Positions 48,279 through 56,052 of a DNA stretch of 59,963 nt are shown in pieces. Position 1 is the first letter of the stretch. Each line of letters starts with the position of its first letter. The stretch is from Bacillota bacterium (GTDB lineage Bacteria; Bacillota; Dethiobacteria; SKNC01): positions 1-59,963 of the forward strand of contig SKNC01000091.1 in assembly GCA_007120745.1 (NCBI GenBank), in the 5' to 3' direction. The translations under genes were made by a program, and so were the position numbers. The notes beneath the pieces were generated by a model. It had not been told where the DNA came from. It did not search any database and saw only the letters and a list, made by a program, of their open reading frames with translations.

Positions 48279-48863
48279 TTAATCATCATTTCGATAAAAC
48301 ACCAGTCCCGTAAATCCACCCATTACAATAATTAGTATGGGGTGAAATTCAAGAAATAGGGCAAAGAGAAGAAACAGGACAATAAAGGCCAGGCTTTTTA
48401 TTTGGGTCAGGGAAGTCCTGCCCACTTTAAATACGGCAGCAGCAATAAAAGCACCTACTGCCGGACGAATTCCGCTGAATACAGCTTCTACCCCGGGAAG
48501 ATTCTGAAACTGCAGAAAAAACACCGCAATCACTAGAATCACCGAAAAGGAGGGCAGCGCAGCTCCCAGGACAGCAGCCAGGGAGCCGGCCGTGCCCTTT
48601 ATTTTATATCCAACATACACCGCACTGTTGATTATGATAGCCCCCGGAGCAGACATGGCAACGGCCACGATGTCCACAAATTCCTGGGGCGACACCCATT
48701 TTCTATGATCTACAATCTCCTGTTTCACCAAAGGAAGCATGGCCAGGCCGCCACCGAAAGTAAAGGCCCCGATTTTCAAAAAGATGATAAAGATTTGAAG
48801 CAGTATTTTTTGGGGGTTTTCCCCCTGGCTTTCAGCAGTCAGAGAGTTTTTTTCCTGAGACAT
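48279..48863 (-). CDS. chromate transporter family protein, first half (short-chain CHR)
   Basis: The 194-residue membrane protein carries a hydrophilic N-terminal stretch of about 20 residues, then the CHR signature FTFGGGLAMLPLVKQEI and SAPGAIIINSAVYVGYKIKGTAGSLAAVLGAALPS. The ATG at 48863 (minus strand) has AGGAG about 8 bases upstream. It is the upstream gene of a two-gene operon; pairs like this form a heterodimer with antiparallel topology. It is transcribed against all the other genes of the window. Confidence 0.9.
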   Translation of the reverse strand: MSQEKNSLTAESQGENPQKILLQIFIIFLKIGAFTFGGGLAMLPLVKQEIVDHRKWVSPQEFVDIVAVAMSAPGAIIINSAVYVGYKIKGTAGSLAAVLGAALPSFSVILVIAVFFLQFQNLPGVEAVFSGIRPAVGAFIAAAVFKVGRTSLTQIKSLAFIVLFLLFALFLEFHPILIIVMGGFTGLVFYRNDD

Positions 48864-48897
48864 ATGTGGTTTCTCCTGCGTTAATAAATTTTATAAT

Positions 48898-48906
48898 ATT
48901 ATATCA
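48898..48906 (-). promoter_or_regulatory. chr operon promoter -10 (extended, minus strand)
   Basis: On the minus strand TGATATAAT (48906-48898) is a perfect extended -10, about 35 bases upstream of the first CHR gene. The -35 region (TGGTAA at 17 bases) is weak. Confidence 0.5.
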
Positions 48907-48918
48907 CTTGAATCATAC

Positions 48919-48953
48919 GTTTACCACAAACACCACGTAAGGCTGTGGTTACC
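48919..48953. other. inverted repeat upstream of the chr operon
   Basis: GTTTACCACA (48919-48928) and TGTGGTTACC (48944-48953) match as inverted repeats at 8 of 10 positions, centred 33 bases upstream of the minus-strand -10 box. It may be an operator for the chr genes or cwlD, but no regulator gene is adjacent. Confidence 0.35.
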
Positions 48954-49119
48954 TTGTGAAATTTTCATTGCCTCGAATCTTGATGAAATATTACTTTGAG
49001 GAACAACGTGCATTATTTCAAAGGACAAAATCTAATTTTTATACATAAGCATTTTTTATGAATTCTATAAATAGATTATAAATGAGAATTAAATTGATAG
49101 GCAGGGAAAAATTTACATT

Positions 49120-49836
49120 ATGGTAAAATTAGCGCTGTATTTTACTCCTAAAACAAAAGCCCGTATTTTCACTATGCTTTTACTTTTTATTGCAGCAGGA
49201 AGTTTGTTTTACTGGCAGTTTACTAAATTAAGTTCCAAACCGGTAATTTTTTCAATGCCCCTGCAGGGAAAAGTAATTGCAGTTGATCCGGGACATGGAG
49301 GATATGACCCTGGTATAAAAATCGGCGAGGTCCTGGAAAAGGAAGTAAACCTGGCTGTTTCCCTGGCCTTGAGAGATTACCTGCAGCAGGGGGGTGCCCG
49401 GGTGGTAATGACCCGGGAAAAAGATATGGACCTGCTGCAGCCGACGGCCGGGCCTAAAAAGAAACTGGAAATGAAGAACAGGTTGAAGGTTATAGAAGAA
49501 TGTGGTGCCCATCTCATCCTGAGTATTCACAGCAATGCGATTTCCTCCAGTTACTGGTCCGGTGCACAGACTTTCTACCAGCATGGCGATGAAGAAGGAA
49601 AGTTATTGGCAGAATATATACAGGCAGAGTTAATTCGGGTTCTTCAAAATACGGACCGGAAGATTAATCCAGGAGATTATGTTCTTCTGCGGGAATCCTC
49701 TATGCCGGGGGCAGTTGTTGAAGTAGGCTTTCTATCCAATCCTGCTGAAGCCAGGCTTCTTGTGACTCCTGAATACCAGCGTAAAGTGGCCTGGAGCATT
49801 TATGGTGGGGTAGTAAGATATTTCGAATCTAATTAA
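49120..49836 (+). CDS. cwlD: N-acetylmuramoyl-L-alanine amidase CwlD
   Basis: CwlD cleaves the muramic acid-peptide bond as a step in muramic delta-lactam formation in the spore cortex. The 238-residue protein has an N-terminal hydrophobic segment (about 16-34) and an amidase_3 domain with the zinc and catalytic residues H59 (DPGHGG), E73, H137 (SIHSNA) and E201 (VEVGFLSNP). Length and location after rpsI match cwlD of Clostridia. Together with the SpoIVF-like pair it suggests spore formation, or a recent ancestor that formed spores. Confidence 0.88.
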   Translation: MVKLALYFTPKTKARIFTMLLLFIAAGSLFYWQFTKLSSKPVIFSMPLQGKVIAVDPGHGGYDPGIKIGEVLEKEVNLAVSLALRDYLQQGGARVVMTREKDMDLLQPTAGPKKKLEMKNRLKVIEECGAHLILSIHSNAISSSYWSGAQTFYQHGDEEGKLLAEYIQAELIRVLQNTDRKINPGDYVLLRESSMPGAVVEVGFLSNPAEARLLVTPEYQRKVAWSIYGGVVRYFESN

Positions 49837-49895
49837 AAACCTTTTGAATCAGCGTGGAGGGAAAAGGCGAGGTTAATTTTAAAAAATTTTCACCG

Positions 49896-49919
49896 GCGGA
49901 GTAAATCCGCTTTTTTTTT
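49896..49919 (+). terminator. Rho-independent terminator after cwlD
   Basis: GCGGA (49896-49900) pairs with TCCGC (49906-49910) around GTAAA, followed by nine T. It lies 60 bases after the cwlD stop. Confidence 0.8.
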
Positions 49920-49975
49920 ATTAAAAAAATTTAACGCTCAATCTGTGACAGGTACACAAACAATCACACGTAAAC

Positions 49976-50004
49976 TTGCATGCACCAAATTTTGTATATA
50001 TAAT
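49976..50004 (+). promoter_or_regulatory. promoter of the AmmeMemoRadiSam genes
   Basis: TTGCAT (49976-49981) and TATAAT (49999-50004) are exactly 17 bases apart, 75 bases upstream of the MEMO-AMMECR1 gene and right after the cwlD terminator. So this locus has its own housekeeping-type promoter. Confidence 0.7.
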
Positions 50005-50079
50005 GGGTTTAAGAATACCAGGGAGAGTTAGAAGCTTTGATTTCTTTGGTAAGCTGGAGAAGTAAAAGGAGGGAATTCC

Positions 50080-51486
50080 ATGAACAGTATTTTACTGGCA
50101 GGTATAACTCCACATCCCCCCATTATTATTCCCGAGGTAGGGGGACGAGAGACTGAAAAGGTTAAAAACACCATAGAAGCTCTTACAACGCTGGCAGAGG
50201 AAGTTAAGGAGTGCGGCCCGGAAACTGTGGTAATTATCACACCCCACGGGACCGTATTTAGAAATGCCATCGCAGTAAATGGACAGGACCAGTTATCAGG
50301 TTCTTTGGAACAGTTTGGCGCGCCCCAGGTGAAAATCCAGGTGTCCAATGACCCGGACCTGGTGGATACCATTATCAGGGAGGCAGAAACGGAGGGCATT
50401 TTAGGAGTAGAGTTGGACCAGGAACAGGCGATAAATTATGATATCAGCCTGAATCTGGACCACGGGTCCCTGGTTCCCATGTATTTTCTTCAAAAAGCAC
50501 AGGTGGAGGCATCTTATGTTCACGTTACCATAGGGTTTTTAAGCTGCCCGGAGATTTATTCTTTTGGCAAGTCTATTCAAAGGGCGGCGCAGAAGGAAGG
50601 TCGTAAAATCGTGGTGCTGGCCAGTGGTGACCTGTCTCACTGTTTAATTCCTGGCGCCCCCGCGCAGTATAACCCGGCGGGAAAGGAGTTTGACTCTAAA
50701 ATGAAGACACTCCTCCAGGAATACAATGTGGAGAAAATTATGAATCTGGATGAAAGTCTGGTCAGCAGTGCCGCTGAATGTGGATTAAGGCCAATCATCA
50801 TGGCACTGGGCTCGCTGGATGGATACAGGGTAGAATCCCAGGTTTTATCTTACGAAGGGCCTTTCGGGGTGGGTTACCTGGTGGCTCTTTTAAGGCCGGG
50901 AAAATTTAATGAAGAAGATGAGGCGGGAGAGCGGTACCGCAGGGAAGAACAGCAAAAAATAAAAGCCCAACAGGAGAAGGAAAGCATCTATGTTAAACTG
51001 GCCCGGGAAGCTCTTGAAACCTATATAAGAGAGGGGAAAAAGCCTGAACTCCCTGACCCCCTACCGGAGGAGTTAAGAGATAAAGCCGGGGTTTTTGTTT
51101 CTATTAAATCTAAAGGACAGCTCAGGGGTTGTATTGGCACCATTGAACCAACCCGGGATAATATTGCTGAAGAAATAACCCAGAATGCCTTAAGCGCTGG
51201 ACTCTCAGATCTCCGGTTTCCCCCTGTTACTTCCGAAGAACTGCCTTATCTAAATTATTCTGTAGATTTATTGATGCCGCCGGAACCGGTGGAGGGACTG
51301 CAGAACCTGGATCCTCAAAAATTCGGAGTGATTGTAAAAAGCGGTTTGAAGACCGGTCTTCTTCTACCTAAGCTGGAAGGGGTAGATACCGTTGAAAAAC
51401 AGGTAAATATTGCCCGGGAAAAAGCAGGGTTAAACCCGGGAGAAAAAGCGGATTTATACCGGTTTGAAGTGAAAAGATACTATTAA
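50080..51486 (+). CDS. AmmeMemoRadiSam system proteins B and A fused (MEMO + AMMECR1)
   Basis: The 468-residue protein fuses two conserved domains that are separate in other organisms. Residues 1 to about 265 form a MEMO/LigB-like domain (class III extradiol dioxygenase fold) with ITPHPPIII, IITPHGTVFRN, DHGSLVPMYF and SGDLSHC, which contribute metal-ligand-like His/Asp. After a charged linker, residues from about 300 form an AMMECR1 domain with the invariant-type LRGCIGTIEP and FPPVTSEEL motifs. AAAGGAGGG precedes the ATG. The gene is followed 36 bases later by a radical SAM gene. The three domains form the so-called AmmeMemoRadiSam system; to my knowledge the reaction is unknown. Confidence 0.92.
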   Translation: MNSILLAGITPHPPIIIPEVGGRETEKVKNTIEALTTLAEEVKECGPETVVIITPHGTVFRNAIAVNGQDQLSGSLEQFGAPQVKIQVSNDPDLVDTIIREAETEGILGVELDQEQAINYDISLNLDHGSLVPMYFLQKAQVEASYVHVTIGFLSCPEIYSFGKSIQRAAQKEGRKIVVLASGDLSHCLIPGAPAQYNPAGKEFDSKMKTLLQEYNVEKIMNLDESLVSSAAECGLRPIIMALGSLDGYRVESQVLSYEGPFGVGYLVALLRPGKFNEEDEAGERYRREEQQKIKAQQEKESIYVKLAREALETYIREGKKPELPDPLPEELRDKAGVFVSIKSKGQLRGCIGTIEPTRDNIAEEITQNALSAGLSDLRFPPVTSEELPYLNYSVDLLMPPEPVEGLQNLDPQKFGVIVKSGLKTGLLLPKLEGVDTVEKQVNIAREKAGLNPGEKADLYRFEVKRYY

Positions 51487-51522
51487 ATCGCGGTAATACA
51501 TTGAACGAAGGAGGAAGCTTCA

Positions 51523-52560
51523 ATGTTCAGGGGAAAATTAGCAAAGGAAGCCATGTTCTATGCCTTAGATTCGGTAAAAGACCTGGTGCTCTGCCGGTTA
51601 TGCCCCCACTACTGCCGAATCAAGGGGGGAGAGATCGGTAAATGCAGGGTCAGGGGCCGCCAGGGGAAAGAACTAATCAGCCTTAATTACGGTGAATGTG
51701 CATCGTACTGCCTGGACCCCATAGAAAAAAAGCCCCTTTATCATTTTTACCCTGGAAGCCACATATTTTCCCTGGGCTCTGTGGGCTGTAACTTTTCCTG
51801 CGAGTTCTGCCAAAACTGGAACATTGCCCAACAGTTTGAGTCGGTAAATACCACATCCATAACTCCCGAAAATGTTCTGGAAATCATGGAGAAGAGAGTC
51901 CCGGAGGAACACCGCTTGGGAGCTGCCTATACCTATAACGAGCCTACGGTGTGGTACGAATTTGTTTACGACACCTCCCGCCTGCTTCATGCAAAAGGGT
52001 TCAAAAATGTGCTGGTCACCAACGGTTTTATCAATGCTGAACCCCTGGAAAAGATTCTGCCGTATATTGATGCCATGAACATCGACGTGAAAAGCTTTAC
52101 CCGGAAGTTTTACCAAAAGTACTGCGACGGCAGCTTGAAGCCGGTGATGCGTACCGTTGAGATGGCGGCTTCCCAATGCCATGTGGAACTTACCACTTTA
52201 ATTATCCCGGATTTGAATGATTCTCCCCAGGAGATTGAAGGGCTGGTAGACTGGATTGCCGGAATTAACCGGGAAATTCCCCTGCACCTTTCTCGTTACT
52301 TCCCAAGTTACAGGATGACGAAAGAGGCTACACCGGAAAAAATCCTGGAGAAAGCCCGGGAAATTGCCCTGCAAAAACTCCGGTACGTGTATACCGGGAA
52401 TCTTTTTGGCAGTGATTATGCCAGCACCTATTGTCCAGAGTGTAATGACTTATTAATCAAAAGAACCGGTTTTGCCATAAGCAATGAAGGGATAGATGAT
52501 AAATTCGGCTGCCGTCGCTGTGGTGAGAAAATTGCAATTAAGGGTAAGATAATAGAATAA
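51523..52560 (+). CDS. AmmeMemoRadiSam system radical SAM protein
   Basis: The 345-residue protein resembles pyruvate formate-lyase activating enzymes. It has C89xxxC93xxC96 (GCNFSCEFCQNW) for the SAM-binding 4Fe-4S cluster, YTYNEPTVW (with the Glu/Asn-Glu-Pro block), and extra cysteines at both ends: C24xxC27xxxC31 with C41 near the N-terminus, and two CxxC pairs (YCPECN and GCRRCG) near the C-terminus, likely for more metal or Fe-S sites. No glycyl-radical enzyme gene is nearby, so it is not a plain PFL activase. It is co-transcribed with the MEMO-AMMECR1 gene. Confidence 0.92.
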   Translation: MFRGKLAKEAMFYALDSVKDLVLCRLCPHYCRIKGGEIGKCRVRGRQGKELISLNYGECASYCLDPIEKKPLYHFYPGSHIFSLGSVGCNFSCEFCQNWNIAQQFESVNTTSITPENVLEIMEKRVPEEHRLGAAYTYNEPTVWYEFVYDTSRLLHAKGFKNVLVTNGFINAEPLEKILPYIDAMNIDVKSFTRKFYQKYCDGSLKPVMRTVEMAASQCHVELTTLIIPDLNDSPQEIEGLVDWIAGINREIPLHLSRYFPSYRMTKEATPEKILEKAREIALQKLRYVYTGNLFGSDYASTYCPECNDLLIKRTGFAISNEGIDDKFGCRRCGEKIAIKGKIIE

Positions 52561-52755
52561 CCCTCTTTTTGCAGCCAATGAGAAGAGAATTCTTCCACAG
52601 GAAGATTGTCTTACTTTTTCTTACAAAGCAGGGCCGCAGTTAAAAGTCAATTCCTAATCATAAATGAAAGAAGAACAGAATAAAATAAGGTCGGAGAGGA
52701 GCAAATTTGCCTTCGGGGGATTGGATAAATTAACTCAAAAGGAGATTGCAAATAA

Positions 52756-54114
52756 ATGAATAATCCGGCCGTACCTTTATTTCAGTTCTTGACTTTAATA
52801 AATCAGGCAGTTAATGAATTGGTCTGGGGAATCCCCTTGATTGTGTTAATCCTGGGTACCGGGATATATCTAACCTACCGGACCCGTTTTATTCAGGTTA
52901 CTAAAATAGGAATCATTATCAAAACCGTGGTCTCGGGATTTATCCACCGGAAAAAGGGAGAGGGGGATATTTCTCCCTTCCAGGCGCTGACTACAGCCCT
53001 GGCGGCTACTGTGGGAACCGGAAATATTGCCGGCGTGGCCACAGCCATTTCCCTGGGAGGAGCAGGAGCCATGTTTTGGATGTGGTTTTCTGCTTTTTTT
53101 GGGATGGTAACCAAGTACAGTGAAATCGTCCTTGCGGTTCATTACCGGGAAAAGAAGCCCGGGAGCGGAACTGTGGGAGGGCCCATGTATTTCCTGCAAA
53201 ATGGTTTAAACAACAGGGTACTGGCGGTCCTCTTTGCATTTTTTGGCTCCCTGGCGGCCTTTGGAATTGGGAACATGGTTCAGGCCAACTCGGTGGCCGA
53301 TGCGGTAAACAAAGCTTTTGGTCTTCCCACTTTCCTGACCGGTTTGGTGCTGGCAGTGGTAGCCGGAGCGGTAATTTTGGGGGGCATCAAAAGGATAGCC
53401 TCCATAACAGAAAAGCTGGTGCCGGTTATGGCTGCCCTCTATGTACTGGGAGCAGTAACAATACTCATATTAAATTTCAACCTGATTCCAGGCGCCCTGT
53501 CCAGTATTTTCAGCCTGGCTTTTACCGGGGAAGCAGCAGCAGGAGGCTTTGTAGGGGCAGGAGTTCGGGAGGCAGTACGGTTTGGAGTGGCCCGGGGTAT
53601 TTTTACCAATGAAGCTGGACTGGGCAGCGCCTCCATTGCCCATGCCTCCGCCAGGACCGACCACCCCGTGGCCCAGGGAACCTGGGGAATCATTGAAGTA
53701 TTCATCGATACCCTGGTAATCTGTACCCTGACTGCCCTGGTAATTTTGGTGACCGGAGCATTGGAATCAGGCCTGGAGGGGGCTGCCTTAACCACGGAGG
53801 CCTTTAACCGGGGACTTCCCGGGCCGGGGGGATTGATTGTTGCAGTGGGACTGATATTTTTTGCCTTTACCACCCTTCTGGCCTGGTCTTTCTACGGGGA
53901 AAAGTGTTTTGAATTTCTCTTTGGTACCAGGGCATCCCTGAGATATCGACAGGTTTGGATCCCCTTTATTCTGGTAGGTGCCGTGGGGGGCTTGAGAGGT
54001 ATATGGAGTCTGGCGGATACCTTGAATGGCTTGATGGCTGTTCCCAACTTGATAGGCCTGGTAGGTTTAAGTGGTTTGGTGGTGAAGCTTTCCCGAGAAT
54101 ACTTTAGAGGGTAG
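52756..54114 (+). CDS. sodium:alanine/glycine symporter (AGCS family)
   Basis: The 452-residue protein has about ten or more membrane helices and clear AGCS motifs: ALTTALAATVGTGNIAGVATAISLGGAGAMFWMW, GGPMYFLQNGL and FTNEAGLGSASIAHASARTDHPVAQG. The family imports alanine or glycine with Na+ (sometimes H+). AAAAGGAGA precedes the ATG. The gene stands alone after a 195-base gap; that gap contains GCAAATTTGC (52701-52710) and a GGTCGGAGAGG stretch, but no riboswitch I can defend. Confidence 0.93.
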   Translation: MNNPAVPLFQFLTLINQAVNELVWGIPLIVLILGTGIYLTYRTRFIQVTKIGIIIKTVVSGFIHRKKGEGDISPFQALTTALAATVGTGNIAGVATAISLGGAGAMFWMWFSAFFGMVTKYSEIVLAVHYREKKPGSGTVGGPMYFLQNGLNNRVLAVLFAFFGSLAAFGIGNMVQANSVADAVNKAFGLPTFLTGLVLAVVAGAVILGGIKRIASITEKLVPVMAALYVLGAVTILILNFNLIPGALSSIFSLAFTGEAAAGGFVGAGVREAVRFGVARGIFTNEAGLGSASIAHASARTDHPVAQGTWGIIEVFIDTLVICTLTALVILVTGALESGLEGAALTTEAFNRGLPGPGGLIVAVGLIFFAFTTLLAWSFYGEKCFEFLFGTRASLRYRQVWIPFILVGAVGGLRGIWSLADTLNGLMAVPNLIGLVGLSGLVVKLSREYFRG

Positions 54115-54258
54115 TAATACCAAAAAAATTAATTTTTCTTAATATTTAACAGAAAGTTTAAGAATTTGGGGAAGGTTTTTTGAAAATCTTAGTAGAACTA
54201 TTTAAAGATAAGAAAGACAAGATAAGAAAGAGATAGTATAAACGGGGGTCAAAACATC

Positions 54259-55074
54259 ATGTGGGAACAGGTCCAGAATCTTGTGATGCAATTCGGATGG
54301 CGGGATGTTCTGGATATTGCCATTATTGCTTTCATTCTTTATAAATTAATTATTATGATCAGGGGTACCCGGGCAGTTCAGCTTTTGAAGGGTTTAATTC
54401 TTCTGCTCATTGCCACGGTGGCCGTTCGACAGTTGGGTTTAACTGCCATTGACTGGGTGCTGCGGCAGGTAATGACCATCGGGATAATTGCCATACCCAT
54501 TGTTTTTCAACCGGAACTCAGGAGAGGGTTGGAACAGCTGGGCAGGGGCAAAATTTTTGTACGGACTTCTTATCAGTGTGCAGAAAGAGATATAGAACAA
54601 AGCATTGAGGAAATTATTAAGGGAATTCAGGTTCTGGTAAAAAACAGAATCGGGGCCCTCATCGTCTTTGAAAGGCAGACAGGTATTAATGAATTTATTG
54701 AAACAGGGATTCGTATTGACAGCCTGGTATCAGCAGAACTCTTGATTAACATTTTTATGCCCCGGACACCGCTGCATGACGGAGCGGTAATCATCCGGGG
54801 AAACCGGGTCATGGCTGCCGGCTGCTATCTTCCCCTGACGGAGAATCCTCATCTCAGCAAAGAACTGGGCACCCGTCATCGGGCGGCTCTGGGTATCTCA
54901 GAACAATCTGATGCTGTTTCCATTATTGTTTCTGAAGAGACCGGGACCGTATCCCTGGCCAACAACGGAAAACTAACCCGCTACCTGGATAACAAAACCC
55001 TGGAAAAAATGTTGTTAAACTTGTTTAAACCCACTTCTAACGGCAATTATTTCTGGCAGTGGAGGTCCTCGTAA
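54259..55074 (+). CDS. cdaA: diadenylate cyclase CdaA
   Basis: CdaA condenses two ATP into c-di-AMP, a second messenger controlling K+ and osmotic balance and linked to cell-wall synthesis. The 271-residue protein has three N-terminal membrane helices (within about 1-80) and a DisA_N domain with the catalytic D174-G-A and R206-H-R motifs, both intact. AACGGGGG is the probable ribosome binding site. It abuts cdaR with no gap. The cdaA-cdaR-glmM-glmS locus is conserved in Firmicutes. Confidence 0.96.
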   Translation: MWEQVQNLVMQFGWRDVLDIAIIAFILYKLIIMIRGTRAVQLLKGLILLLIATVAVRQLGLTAIDWVLRQVMTIGIIAIPIVFQPELRRGLEQLGRGKIFVRTSYQCAERDIEQSIEEIIKGIQVLVKNRIGALIVFERQTGINEFIETGIRIDSLVSAELLINIFMPRTPLHDGAVIIRGNRVMAAGCYLPLTENPHLSKELGTRHRAALGISEQSDAVSIIVSEETGTVSLANNGKLTRYLDNKTLEKMLLNLFKPTSNGNYFWQWRSS

Positions 55075-56013
55075 ATGATTGACCGCCTGTTACAAAACAA
55101 TACTGCGGCAAAAATAATTTCCATCTTTTTAGCCTTTATCTTATGGTTTTATATTACCGGAGATACGAGGGATCCTGGCCCAATGGAAAGCAGCAGGACC
55201 TTTGATAGGCTTCCTATTGCCGTGTACAATCTGGCCGACTTTCATGCAATTACGGAAATGGAGAGAGAAGTGGATATTGTTTTACGGGGAACATCAGAAG
55301 ACCTGGCCAACATTACACCGGACAACCTGGATATTTATGTAGACCTCAGTGGTTTAGGGGAGGGGGAACACACGGTGCGGGTCAGAACCAGTATTCCTCC
55401 CGATGTGAAAATACAAAATATCTCCCCTTCATCCATCACTGTGGTAATTGAAGAAATAGTTACCAGCCAGCTGGATGTGATTCCCGTCCTGATGGGTGAA
55501 CCCGGTGAAGGATTTATCACCGGGGAGGTTACTGTAGAACCTCAATACGTGATGGTCAAGGGTACCCGAAATGTACTGTCCCAGATTAATGAAGTGGTAG
55601 TTATGATTGATGTGGAGGGCGCTGTTGAACCAGTCAGACAGAGCCTTCCCGTCACAGCCCTGGATGCCCAGGGTAGAGAGATAGATGAAGCAGAGATCGA
55701 GCCTGAGGAAGTTGAAGTGAACGTGGATATCCTCTTACCGGAGGCTGAGTTCCCCATAGAAGTTGTTTGGGAAGGAGAACTGCCTGAAAACTTTGAGATT
55801 AAGGAAGTTTCCAAAGAGCCCAATAGAGTGACACTTTCTGGCTTAGGGGAAATATTGGATTCTATAGAAGCCGTAGAAACTCTACCCATTGATCTTACGG
55901 GCCGGGAGGAGAGCTTTACCTACGAAGTGGAACTGGAGCTTCCAGAGGGGACAAGCATAAAAAATGATAGTAAAATTGTAGTAAATGTAGTAATTGGCAC
56001 GGTTGAGGAATAA
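55075..56013 (+). CDS. cdaR: CdaA regulatory protein CdaR (YbbR-domain protein)
   Basis: CdaR is a membrane-anchored extracytoplasmic protein that binds and modulates CdaA. The 312-residue protein has one N-terminal membrane helix (about 12-29, IISIFLAFILWFYI) and three or so YbbR repeats (VDIVLRGTSEDLANI, VMVKGTRNVLSQINEVVVMIDVEGA, VTLSGLGEILDSIEAVET). ATG 55075 immediately follows the cdaA stop. The protein is acidic overall. Confidence 0.93.
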   Translation: MIDRLLQNNTAAKIISIFLAFILWFYITGDTRDPGPMESSRTFDRLPIAVYNLADFHAITEMEREVDIVLRGTSEDLANITPDNLDIYVDLSGLGEGEHTVRVRTSIPPDVKIQNISPSSITVVIEEIVTSQLDVIPVLMGEPGEGFITGEVTVEPQYVMVKGTRNVLSQINEVVVMIDVEGAVEPVRQSLPVTALDAQGREIDEAEIEPEEVEVNVDILLPEAEFPIEVVWEGELPENFEIKEVSKEPNRVTLSGLGEILDSIEAVETLPIDLTGREESFTYEVELELPEGTSIKNDSKIVVNVVIGTVEE

Positions 56014-56017
56014 TATA

Positions 56018-56026
56018 TGGTATAAT
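56018..56026 (+). promoter_or_regulatory. possible internal promoter before glmM
   Basis: TGGTATAAT (56018-56026) is an extended -10, 27 bases upstream of glmM and just after the cdaR stop. The -35 region is poor (TTGGCA is 21 bases away). It would let glmM be expressed apart from cdaAR. Confidence 0.45.
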
Positions 56027-56052
56027 AGTGGAAGTTTAGGAGGAAATATTCA

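Noticed and set aside
51523-52560. Pyruvate formate-lyase activating enzyme
   Set aside because: Similar radical SAM core, but there is no glycyl-radical enzyme nearby, the extra Cys clusters differ, and the MEMO-AMMECR1 neighbour defines another family.
52660-52755. Glycine or c-di-AMP riboswitch before the AGCS symporter
   Set aside because: Only isolated fragments resemble aptamer consensus; a full secondary structure could not be built.
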